From Alkalibacter mobilis (GTDB lineage: Bacteria; Bacillota; Clostridia; Eubacteriales; Alkalibacteraceae), in contig NZ_JADNRK010000015.1 in assembly GCF_015594845.1 (NCBI RefSeq), positions 1-49,090 of the forward strand: a DNA stretch of 49,090 nt, written 5' to 3'. Each line of letters begins with the position of its first letter. Within the stretch, counting starts at the first letter, position 1. The notes beneath the pieces were generated by a model. The model was not told where the DNA came from. It saw only the letters and a list, made by a program, of their open reading frames with translations, and did not search any database. The position numbers and the translations under genes are program-made. This document shows, piece after piece, positions 1 to 7,184 of this stretch.

Positions 1-74
1 CGGTATTAAATAACAGGCTTGGGCTGTCACATCTGTGATGGCCCTGCCAAGAAAATCATGGCTCTATTTGATGG

Positions 75-269
75 ATGAAGTGGCTCTATTCTATGAAAAA
101 GGGTGCTCTATCCGATGACTATATGCATACAGACCCCGAGTTTTCAAAAAATCTTGTTATTGCAGCTGAAGCAGGTGTGGAAATTTTAGTTTACGACAGT
201 TTGGTTGGGATCGATTATATAAATCTAAACAAAAGGTTGGCAATAAACTTAAAAGAAGCGGCATTCTAA
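75..269 (+). pseudogene. Remnant of SfsA-like protein (C-terminal end only)
   Basis: The reading frame ends in a stretch (HTDPEF...AAEAGVEILVYD) that resembles the C-terminus of the SfsA family (sugar fermentation stimulation protein, a nuclease-fold protein of about 230 residues). Only about 45 residues match. The same frame has stops at 36-38 and 69-71. The neighbouring +2 frame reads VALFY just upstream, which would fit the preceding SfsA strand, so one or more frameshifts seem likely. No good ribosome site precedes the ATG at 75. I read this as a decayed sfsA end. The identification is by remembered family pattern and the upstream part lies outside the window. Confidence 0.45.
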
Positions 270-282
270 TTTGAATGCCGCT
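257..282 (-). terminator. Likely rubrerythrin terminator
   Basis: A perfect 10-bp inverted repeat (257-266 with 273-282, loop of 6) lies just past the rubrerythrin stop. On the minus strand it is followed by a T-rich stretch (TTCTTTTAAG). The stop codon of the sfsA remnant sits in the loop. Confidence 0.5.
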
Positions 283-289
283 CTCAATA

Positions 290-784
290 TTAATATTTGA
301 TAAATTTTTCCCCTGGAACTCCGCAAATGAAACATTTGTCAGGTCGAGATTTTTCGATGTTGCCGCATACCGGGCACAAGTAATAGAATACTTCTTTTTC
401 ATCATCGATGTTTTCCAATGCTTCTTGATAAAGTCTGGCATGGACTTCTTCAGCCTTTAATGCATAAGTAAATGTTCTGATTGCCTCCTTGTTGCCTTCA
501 GCTTTGGCATCTTCCAGAAATTCAGGGTACATGCTTTGATATTCGTGATTTTCACCGTTTACCGCGTCTTGAAGGTTTTCTGCAGTTCCCTTGATTTTAC
601 CAGCCACTTCAAAGTGTTTTAGGGCATGTAAAGTTTCGGCATCACTGGCTGCCTTGAAAAGTTTCGCAGCATTTTTCTTTCCGTCAGATTCCGCTTTTTG
701 AGAATATGCCAGATACTTTCTATTTGCTTGTGATTCACCGGCGAATGCTTCCATTAAATTTTTTAACGTCTTTTGATTTTCCAT
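290..784 (-). CDS. rbr: Rubrerythrin
   Basis: Non-haem iron protein that reduces hydrogen peroxide in the cytoplasm of anaerobes with electrons from rubredoxin/NADH. The 164 residues match the family's two-domain plan: an N-terminal four-helix ferritin-like diiron domain (GES near residue 17, ExxH at 50-53 and again near 112-115) and a C-terminal rubredoxin-like FeS4 domain with Cys137-x2-Cys140 and Cys151-x2-Cys154. The start is supported by GGAGGA seven bases upstream. It is transcribed alone, away from speA. A palindrome in its leader (810-826) suggests regulation, possibly by oxidative stress. Confidence 0.96.
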   Translation of the reverse strand: MENQKTLKNLMEAFAGESQANRKYLAYSQKAESDGKKNAAKLFKAASDAETLHALKHFEVAGKIKGTAENLQDAVNGENHEYQSMYPEFLEDAKAEGNKEAIRTFTYALKAEEVHARLYQEALENIDDEKEVFYYLCPVCGNIEKSRPDKCFICGVPGEKFIKY

Positions 785-809
785 ATAGTCCTCCAGTTTT
801 AAAATATTT

Positions 810-826
810 TGTCATTTTAAGTGACA
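810..826 (-). promoter_or_regulatory. Palindrome TGTCA-N7-TGACA in rubrerythrin leader
   Basis: Perfect 5-base arms separated by 7 bases lie between the predicted rubrerythrin promoter and its ribosome site. The sequence does not match the PerR box (TTATAATnATTATAA) I would expect for an rbr gene, so the regulator is unknown. Confidence 0.35.
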
Positions 827-841
827 TTAAAACTCTTATCA

Positions 842-871
842 TTTATACCACATTAAGTAAAAGATAAACAA
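842..871 (-). promoter_or_regulatory. Predicted rubrerythrin promoter
   Basis: Minus strand: TTGTTT (866-871), 18-base spacer, TATAAA (842-847). The -35 box abuts the speA terminator hairpin. Confidence 0.4.
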
Positions 872-896
872 AAAAGAGATTAAAAAATCTCTTTTA
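870..896 (-). terminator. speA terminator
   Basis: Ten-bp stem (872-881 with 886-895), loop of 4. On the minus strand it starts 3 bases after the speA stop and ends in a T run. Confidence 0.75.
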
Positions 897-898
897 AG

Positions 899-2824
899 TT
901 ATCTTTCATAATAGGTGTATCCTCTTAGGCCCAGATCATAGGCTTTCATTATTTCTCTTCTATCACTAGGATCTATCAAACCTTCTCTAACGGCATCTTC
1001 AGCAGTTTCCCTAAACCTTTCAAGCATGTCTTTAGGATCGAACTCTACGTAAGAAAGCACATCAGCCACTGTATCACCCTGTATTTCCTTCACAAAATCG
1101 TAGTTTCCATCAGGGTAGATCCTTACACTCACAACGTTCGTGTCGCCAAAAAGATTGTGGAGGTCTCCGAGGGTTTCCTGGTAAGCGCCCACAAGAAAAA
1201 CACCAAGGTAGTAATTATCTCCATTTTCCATGTCGTGTAAAGGTAAAGTGCTTCTTACATCGTGAAGATCGATAAATCTGTCGATTTTTCCGTCACAGTC
1301 GCAGGTTATATCAGCGATGATCGCATCTCTTTTCGGCAGTTCATTCAGACGATGTAACGGCATGATGGGAAATAGTTGATCTATGGCCCAACTATCGGGA
1401 ATAGATTGAAATACTGAAAAATTACAGTAATAAATATCTGCAATCGCACTTTCCAAATCTTCCAGATCCGGTGGAGCATTTTTAAGTTTTTGTTTCTCTT
1501 TCGCGATTTTACTGATCAGACTCCAAAATATTTTCTCAGAAAAAGATCTCTCTCTAAGACTGATGGACCCGTGTTTAAACATCTCACGAATTTGGTCTCT
1601 GTAGTAGAGAGCATCATTGTAGCACTCTTGAATATTCTTTAAGGTCAACCCTTTGTATGCTTCAAATAGATACTTGATTTGATCCGGAGTTGCTTCATCA
1701 AGTTTGTCGGGTAAATCATAATTCTCCAATTTCTCCACATCAAGAACGTTGAAAAGAAGGACTGAGTAGTATGCCACTGTGGTTCTACCTGATTCTGTGA
1801 CAATAATTGGGTGCGGAATATCACTCGGATCTAAAATTGACATAACAGCTTCAACTATATCAGTGCAATATTCTTCGACGGAGTAATTTCTGCTATTCGT
1901 ATAATTGGTGTTAGAACCATCATAATCTACAGCCAAACCACCACCCAGATCCAAATATCCCATGGGCGCGCCTTCCTTGACCAACTCTGCGTAGACTCTA
2001 GTCGCTTCAAGGACAGCTGATCTAATGTCTCTTATATTGGGGATTTGAGAACCTAGGTGATAGTGCATCAATTTCAGGCAATCCAGCATGCCATAATCGC
2101 GCAACTTGTCGACCATTGTAATAACTTGAGAAACGTTTAGCCCGAATATGCTTCTGTCTCCTCCTGAATCAGTCCAGTGTCCGCCCGCTTTTGCAGCCAG
2201 CTTGATCCTGATCCCGATATACGGTTTTATATCTAGAGCTTTGGATCTCTCCAATAAAAGATCCAATTCATTGGGTACCTCTATAACAAAAAAACATTTG
2301 TAACCCATCTTCACCGCAAAAAGACAAAGGTCGATAAATTCTTCATCCTTATAGCCATTGCATATAAGTGCAGCTTCCTTGTCCTTTAAGAGCGAAAGCG
2401 CTGCAATAAGCTCCGGTTTGCTTCCAACCTCCAGCCCGTGATGGTACCTCTGACCAAATTTAGTGACCTCTTCAATAACTTGTTGTTGCTGATTAACCTT
2501 GACAGGATAAACACCCCTGTATTTGCCTTTGTAGTTCAGGTTATCCATGGCTTTTTTGAATGATTCATTCAGATAAGAAATTTGAGCATCCAATAAATTT
2601 TCAAATCTGAGTAATACGGGCATATCCAGACCACGTTCTCTTATACCGGATATTATATCCATCAAACTTGCAGCTGATTCCTTGTTTTTGGGATAAGGGT
2701 TGACCAAAACCTCACCTTTATCCGAAATGGAAAAATATCCTGCACCCCAATTTTTTATGCCATATAGTTCTTCTGACTTTTCCTTGGTCCAACGACCCAA
2801 GAGTTCAGTTCTATTCATATTCAT
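899..2824 (-). CDS. speA: Biosynthetic arginine decarboxylase (SpeA type)
   Basis: PLP-dependent fold-III (alanine racemase-like) enzyme that converts arginine to agmatine and CO2, the first step of agmatine-route polyamine synthesis. At 641 residues it has the usual SpeA length. Seen in the sequence: the PLP lysine in YPVKVNQ (about Lys109), the barrel motif HYHLGSQ, the glycine-rich GGGLAVDY phosphate-binding segment, and the CDCDGK active-site cysteine motif in the C-terminal beta domain. The start at 2824 has GGAAGG close upstream; a second ATG two codons in is equally possible. It has its own promoter and terminator. No speB (agmatinase) or speE lies nearby, so the fate of agmatine cannot be read here. 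Confidence 0.94.
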   Translation of the reverse strand: MNMNRTELLGRWTKEKSEELYGIKNWGAGYFSISDKGEVLVNPYPKNKESAASLMDIISGIRERGLDMPVLLRFENLLDAQISYLNESFKKAMDNLNYKGKYRGVYPVKVNQQQQVIEEVTKFGQRYHHGLEVGSKPELIAALSLLKDKEAALICNGYKDEEFIDLCLFAVKMGYKCFFVIEVPNELDLLLERSKALDIKPYIGIRIKLAAKAGGHWTDSGGDRSIFGLNVSQVITMVDKLRDYGMLDCLKLMHYHLGSQIPNIRDIRSAVLEATRVYAELVKEGAPMGYLDLGGGLAVDYDGSNTNYTNSRNYSVEEYCTDIVEAVMSILDPSDIPHPIIVTESGRTTVAYYSVLLFNVLDVEKLENYDLPDKLDEATPDQIKYLFEAYKGLTLKNIQECYNDALYYRDQIREMFKHGSISLRERSFSEKIFWSLISKIAKEKQKLKNAPPDLEDLESAIADIYYCNFSVFQSIPDSWAIDQLFPIMPLHRLNELPKRDAIIADITCDCDGKIDRFIDLHDVRSTLPLHDMENGDNYYLGVFLVGAYQETLGDLHNLFGDTNVVSVRIYPDGNYDFVKEIQGDTVADVLSYVEFDPKDMLERFRETAEDAVREGLIDPSDRREIMKAYDLGLRGYTYYER

Positions 2825-2856
2825 TTTCCTTCCATATGATATTCTTTGTTACTACG

Positions 2857-2885
2857 ATATTATCACGGTTTTTTTGTCATTACAA
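2857..2885 (-). promoter_or_regulatory. Predicted speA promoter
   Basis: Minus strand: TTGTAA (2880-2885), 17-base spacer, TAATAT (2857-2862), about 35 bases before the start codon. Confidence 0.5.
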
Positions 2886-2910
2886 TATGATAAGGACCCA
2901 TACTGATGAT

Positions 2911-3855
2911 TCAGGCTCCTGCATTTTTGTTTTTTATCGGCTTGACAGAATTAACTACATAAATTCCTATGCTTACCAGAAAAAGAGCGGTCAAGTTTAC
3001 CCAGCTGAACAATTTTTCTTTCAAGAATAATGCTGATAGAACCGCACCAAATATAGGGATCAAAAATTTGTAGATCGTTATTCTGCTAACATTATTATAC
3101 TTAAAAAGAGTAGTCCATATTGTGAAGGCAGAAGCCGTTAAAAAAGCCAGATAGACAAGCAGTAAAGATGCACGAGGGCTGAAGCCTGTCAAATAAGAGC
3201 CGTTTAGCCATGCAATTATCATCATTGTCAAACCGCCAAAAAATAATTGGAAACCGGTTAGAGTTACAGTACTCATATTACTACTGAGTTTTTTGGAATA
3301 TATGAATCCGATTGAGCCGATTAAAGCTGAAATTATTATAAATCCGTCACCCAGGAAGTTGAAACTTGTGGATATCATGCTGTCGGTCAAATTTACTAAA
3401 GCAACACCTGAAAATCCAATGCCAACGCCTACAAACTTTAAAAATGTGAGTTTGTCGTCTCGAAAGAAGAAATGCGCCAGAATAACAGAAAAAAAAGTTC
3501 CCGTTGAATTGAGTATTGCACCATTCACCCCGGTTGTGTTGGCCAATCCGACATAAAACAAGGTGTAATTTATGCTGGTCAACAATAACCCCAAAACAAA
3601 AATTTTGGGCAATTCTTTTTTTGAAGGGGTAGACAACTTCTTGTTTATGAGAAAATCAAAAATCATAACCATTATTCCGGAAAGTGTAAATCTATAACCT
3701 GCAAAAGCGATTTTCCCAAAAATATCCGATTGAGAAATTTCAAATAATTCATAGCCGATTTTCACAGCAGGAAAAGCGCTGCCCCATAAAAGAGTACAAA
3801 ACACTGCTAAAATAAAAACGTTTGTTTTTTTTGTAAAAAGATTTTTTATATTCAT
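2911..3855 (-). CDS. EamA/DMT-family exporter
   Basis: Inner-membrane drug/metabolite transporter of the 10-helix EamA type, 314 residues, made of two repeated five-helix halves. The first helix carries the family pattern LLWGSAFPAVKIGYE. The end of each half has the usual glycine/valine-rich helix (VGIGFSGVALVNL, LVSIGIYVVNS). The substrate cannot be predicted; relatives export amino acids, metabolites or toxic compounds. It follows the terminator at 3900-3923 on the minus strand, so it is probably transcribed apart from the ABC exporter operon. The start is ATG at 3855 with AAAGGTG upstream. Confidence 0.88.
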   Translation of the reverse strand: MNIKNLFTKKTNVFILAVFCTLLWGSAFPAVKIGYELFEISQSDIFGKIAFAGYRFTLSGIMVMIFDFLINKKLSTPSKKELPKIFVLGLLLTSINYTLFYVGLANTTGVNGAILNSTGTFFSVILAHFFFRDDKLTFLKFVGVGIGFSGVALVNLTDSMISTSFNFLGDGFIIISALIGSIGFIYSKKLSSNMSTVTLTGFQLFFGGLTMMIIAWLNGSYLTGFSPRASLLLVYLAFLTASAFTIWTTLFKYNNVSRITIYKFLIPIFGAVLSALFLKEKLFSWVNLTALFLVSIGIYVVNSVKPIKNKNAGA

Positions 3856-3899
3856 ATTTCACCTTTATCTGGAATTTTATCAAAGAGCATTATAACATA

Positions 3900-3923
3900 A
3901 AAAAAGGGCTCATGCCCTTTTTT
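3900..3923 (-). terminator. Terminator of the ABC-2 exporter operon
   Basis: AAAAAAGGGC and GCCCTTTTTT pair around a 4-base loop. It works in either direction, and on the minus strand closes the operon 6218-7072 to 3932-4144. Confidence 0.75.
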
Positions 3924-3931
3924 GAAAAAAT

Positions 3932-4144
3932 TTACTTCCTGAAAACCATCAGCCATATGCCAGCGGCAAAAGCGACAATCGAAAAGATGTAAAAGAATAT
4001 AACAGTACCTTTTTCACCCAGTATTTTTCTGAACATTCTGATCTTGGCCATCTCCCAAATCGATTTTGGTTTTTTTACAGTCAGTGCAACCACAGCAAAA
4101 GAATAAATTATCAAAAACAAACCTAGTAAAGCCAAACCATCCAT
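3932..4144 (-). CDS. Small two-helix membrane protein, unknown function
   Basis: A 70-residue protein with two hydrophobic helices (about residues 4-24 and 47-67) joined by a short basic loop (KKPKSIW..., MFRKILGEKG). This predicts both helices in the membrane with a positively charged cytoplasmic connector. It is a convincing gene because AAGGAGGG lies 7 bases before the ATG and the gene begins 12 bases after the stop of the ABC-2 permease. As last gene of the exporter operon it may be an accessory or stabilising subunit, but I do not recognise a family. Confidence 0.75.
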   Translation of the reverse strand: MDGLALLGLFLIIYSFAVVALTVKKPKSIWEMAKIRMFRKILGEKGTVIFFYIFSIVAFAAGIWLMVFRK

Positions 4145-4156
4145 TAATAACCCTCC

Positions 4157-5164
4157 TTATTTTAATCCGTGTGCTATTCGCTTTCTCAGAGTAAAAAATA
4201 GAATAGCGGTAAGCACAAGGATAATAAAACTGTTTAGAAGTATTTGATTCCACTGCGCAGTCTTAAGCAGAATATCTCTTATACTGTTGTATGCCCAATA
4301 AAAGGGAGACCAAAACAAGATAAAGTGCCATTTTTCCGGCAAGTACATGGATCCAAAGATAGAAGCCAATACCGGAACGAAGGTGACTTTCATGCTGGCA
4401 ATTGCGGCTATGGGTTCATCATTGACAACGCCTATACCAAAACCGACGATAGCACTGATAAATGAAATAGCCAACAAACTTGTCAATAGCATTAGGTAGT
4501 TTATACTACCAAAATCAAGGATTAGAATAACAGCTATGGAACCCAGCAGCGCTAGTAACACACCCAAGGAACCTTTTCCGATAATGAATTCTGTTCTGGT
4601 GATTGGAGAAACATTCACCGCACTTAATGTGTTGTTCATCTTTTCCTCAACCAGATTTAAAAGGATCATCATACCGCCTAAAACTGTCGTAAATAATATT
4701 ATAATATTGGCGCCATAAAGTTTTAAGGGTGACATTTCCCAGCCAACATCAGAAAATTCTACAGTGACGGGCAGAACCGTATCTTCACTTAATCCGTATT
4801 GATCCAGAATCAACCCCAAAGCTATATGGGCATCTGCGGATTCGTTGCCTTGCATTATAGTTTCAAAACCTTCATTGTTTGAATCATAAACAACCCCATA
4901 AACATCATCCAATCTAAGTATGCGATCATTCATTGCTTCCAAGTCGGAAACGTATTCGACATCGAAGTAGGATTCCATATATTCAGAAATATCAGCAGGA
5001 GTATCATGTTGCATAACCACGTTTAAAGTGGTAGACTCCACACCGGGCATTAAACCTTTTATTACCAGTGCAAACAAAATTGGTGCTATGCTCAAGTAAA
5101 TTATTAACCAGTCCCTTGTACCGCTCTTTATATCTCTTCCGATTATCGTCAATATTTTTTTCAT
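4157..5164 (-). CDS. ABC-2 type exporter permease (second subunit)
   Basis: Membrane subunit of an ABC exporter, 335 residues from the chosen start. Layout is typical: N-terminal helix (IIYLSIAPILFALVIKG), a large extracytoplasmic loop of roughly 140 residues, then five helices including the conserved LVEEKMNNTL segment that marks ABC-2 permeases. The frame stays open further upstream to 5266, but that would overlap the preceding permease by 88 bases. The ATG at 5164 has GGGAGG correctly placed. It presumably forms a heterodimer with the permease at 5179-6216 and is driven by the ATPase at 6218-7072. Substrate unknown. Confidence 0.88.
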   Translation of the reverse strand: MKKILTIIGRDIKSGTRDWLIIYLSIAPILFALVIKGLMPGVESTTLNVVMQHDTPADISEYMESYFDVEYVSDLEAMNDRILRLDDVYGVVYDSNNEGFETIMQGNESADAHIALGLILDQYGLSEDTVLPVTVEFSDVGWEMSPLKLYGANIIILFTTVLGGMMILLNLVEEKMNNTLSAVNVSPITRTEFIIGKGSLGVLLALLGSIAVILILDFGSINYLMLLTSLLAISFISAIVGFGIGVVNDEPIAAIASMKVTFVPVLASIFGSMYLPEKWHFILFWSPFYWAYNSIRDILLKTAQWNQILLNSFIILVLTAILFFTLRKRIAHGLK

Positions 5165-5178
5165 TTCAACCTCCCGAA

Positions 5179-6216
5179 CTAAACAGTCAGAGTCTTTTTG
5201 AATCTTAGGTTGGCAGCGAAAAAAACCAACAATGCCAAGATCAAAAACAATACCGTTTGCATCCAAATATAGCCAGTGTCGCCATTTTTCAATAGAAGTT
5301 CTCTAAAGGCAAACATCATTGGATAAGAAGGAAAAACTTTTATCCAAGCAGGGTTGAAAGATGGTGCAAAGTAAGACAGGGAAGGAAGGACCATTAGCAT
5401 TACAGCAGCATATAAACCGCCCATGGCTTTGACCATGCTGTCAAAGAAACTGGATACAAACAATCCCAAAGCAGATCCGAATAAGTTGAAGCTGGAAACC
5501 ATTACTATGAGCAATAGGAAATTAACGTCAGTGCCAGCAAGCATTAATACCGGAATAATAGAAGTGATAAGTCCCATCAACAACATTATCAGCATTTTGG
5601 CTGCAAGGTATTGCCATATTTTAACTGGTGCAACTGCATACGCCTTAATGACACCTTCATCTTTGTCGAGAAATATATAGGCAGCAATTATAAACAAACC
5701 CATAAGTCCTACGTTTATAGTTAGATATATGGGAAGAATATTTGCACGGTCAGTCAATCTTTGGGAATCAGGTTCCAAAACATCATAGCTCACGGAGCTT
5801 TCGAATCCTGGAATCGACGATAAGAATTCACCTTCCACCGTTGATTTTAAGAGTGATTTGATTCTATCATTTTCGTAGCCTTGAAGCACAAAATCGTAAA
5901 TGATTTCACCAGATCCATTTGATTTGATTTCGATCCCTACAGCAGATCTATCTTTCTCCAGAGAATCCTCCAAAGCAGTTCTTGAATCATACAGAAGAGA
6001 ATCATCTTCGGAAGTGATTTGCTCCTCGATTTGAGATTTTATTGGTTCATCTAAATTTACGAATGCATTTATCTTTTGTCCAGACTCAAAATTTTCAGGA
6101 ACAACAAAGAGCATAACAGCAACAAATATAAATGCCAAACCTATTTCTATGTAAAAGTATAGGCCGTTGAAGGAAAGTTTTGCATCTTTTAAAAAAGTTG
6201 TCCAGAGTTTTGACAT
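5179..6216 (-). CDS. ABC-2 type exporter permease (first subunit)
   Basis: Membrane subunit, 345 residues: one N-terminal helix (GLAFIFVAVMLFVVP), an extracytoplasmic loop rich in Glu/Ser (about residues 40-160), then a block of five or six helices with the DEGVIKAYAVAPVKIWQYL segment equivalent to the ABC-2 coupling region. It starts 1 base after the ATPase stop with a GGGGG ribosome site, so translation is probably coupled. The pairing of two non-identical permeases with one ATPase resembles drug, bacteriocin or lipid exporters of Firmicutes; which of these applies cannot be told. Confidence 0.88.
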   Translation of the reverse strand: MSKLWTTFLKDAKLSFNGLYFYIEIGLAFIFVAVMLFVVPENFESGQKINAFVNLDEPIKSQIEEQITSEDDSLLYDSRTALEDSLEKDRSAVGIEIKSNGSGEIIYDFVLQGYENDRIKSLLKSTVEGEFLSSIPGFESSVSYDVLEPDSQRLTDRANILPIYLTINVGLMGLFIIAAYIFLDKDEGVIKAYAVAPVKIWQYLAAKMLIMLLMGLITSIIPVLMLAGTDVNFLLLIVMVSSFNLFGSALGLFVSSFFDSMVKAMGGLYAAVMLMVLPSLSYFAPSFNPAWIKVFPSYPMMFAFRELLLKNGDTGYIWMQTVLFLILALLVFFAANLRFKKTLTV

Positions 6217-6217
6217 T

Positions 6218-7072
6218 CTATTTCAACCCCCTGCCAGTTACCTTTATGAATATTTCTTCAAGAGTTGCTTCTTTCGTGTGCATGATTTCAATGTTGCCTC
6301 TGCTGATGATGGTCTTTAGCCTATCTTGATCTTCTTTGATGATCAAAGATAGTTGTTCTTTGACTAATTTTCCGTCTTCATTATGTTCGACCGAAACCAT
6401 TTTTTCACCATACTTTAATTTCAAATTTCTAGGTGAATCTATCAGTTTGATTTCACCATCAATTATAAAAGCAACCCTGTCGCAAAGTTCATCAGCTACG
6501 AACATATTGTGAGTAGTAAGGAATACAGTTGTTCCCTTGTTGTTTTCTTCCTTGATTATATCTTTGATTTGGCTGGCAATTGCAGGATCCAAGCCGGTGG
6601 TGGGTTCATCCAAAAACCATAATTCAGGTTTGTTTAACATGCTTCTGACAAATGTAAGTCGATGTTTCATTCCTTTTGAAAATTCACCGGCCTTTTTATC
6701 TGCTACATGATCAAGACCGACCAACTTTAAAAGTGTTCCTGCATCAACGGTGTTTACATCGAACAATTTAGAATAAAAATTCAAATTTTCCCTTGCGGTG
6801 AGTTTGCCGTAAACATTTGACTGCTCAAAAGAAACACCGATTTTGTTGAAAATTTCTCTTTTAGGTTTTTTCATGTCGCATCCGGCAACAGTTACTTCTC
6901 CCTTTTGCAACGGCAACAAACCGGTGAGTATGCCTTGTGTAGTTGATTTACCAGCACCGGAAGGTCCTAAAAAGCCAAATATCTCTCCTTTTTCAACTTT
7001 AAAAGCAGCGTTTTTTACAGCAAAAGGACCTCCTTTTTCATAAGCATGGTACAGGCCGTTAACATTGATCAT
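6218..7072 (-). CDS. ABC exporter ATP-binding protein
   Basis: Cytoplasmic ATPase of the exporter, 284 residues from the ATG at 7072. It shows Walker A (GPSGAGKST), a degenerate signature (FSKGMKHR in place of LSGGQ), Walker B with glutamate (LWFLDEPTTGLDP) and the switch histidine (LTTHN). The C-terminal tail of about 70 residues is typical of DrrA/CcmA-like ATPases. The frame is open 13 codons upstream, but AGGAGGG sits 7 bases before the internal ATG and the extension would cover the operator. First gene of the operon ATPase, permease, permease, small membrane protein. Confidence 0.92.
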   Translation of the reverse strand: MINVNGLYHAYEKGGPFAVKNAAFKVEKGEIFGFLGPSGAGKSTTQGILTGLLPLQKGEVTVAGCDMKKPKREIFNKIGVSFEQSNVYGKLTARENLNFYSKLFDVNTVDAGTLLKLVGLDHVADKKAGEFSKGMKHRLTFVRSMLNKPELWFLDEPTTGLDPAIASQIKDIIKEENNKGTTVFLTTHNMFVADELCDRVAFIIDGEIKLIDSPRNLKLKYGEKMVSVEHNEDGKLVKEQLSLIIKEDQDRLKTIISRGNIEIMHTKEATLEEIFIKVTGRGLK

Positions 7073-7112
7073 TATAATCCCTCCTGATTTACGATGTGTC
7101 CTGGTGGTCATG

Positions 7113-7126
7113 TGACTTGTTAGTCA
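7113..7126 (-). promoter_or_regulatory. Palindromic operator TGACT-N4-AGTCA before the ABC exporter
   Basis: Perfect 5-base arms directly downstream of the -10 box, overlapping the expected transcription start. The position fits a repressor site. It resembles half of the TetR operator at 48895-48911. Confidence 0.55.
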
Positions 7127-7127
7127 T

Positions 7128-7156
7128 ATTATAATACTCGCATTCAAAGGTGTCAA
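7128..7156 (-). promoter_or_regulatory. Consensus sigma-A promoter of the ABC exporter operon
   Basis: Minus strand: TTGACA (7151-7156), 17-base spacer, TATAAT (7128-7133). Both boxes match the consensus at every base, so strong transcription is expected unless repressed. Confidence 0.8.
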
Positions 7157-7184
7157 TAACAAGTTAAAAAGGAGTGGTATAATA

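Noticed and set aside
5165-5266. N-terminal extension of the second ABC-2 permease
   Set aside because: It would overlap the upstream permease by 88 bases; ATG 5164 has GGGAGG.
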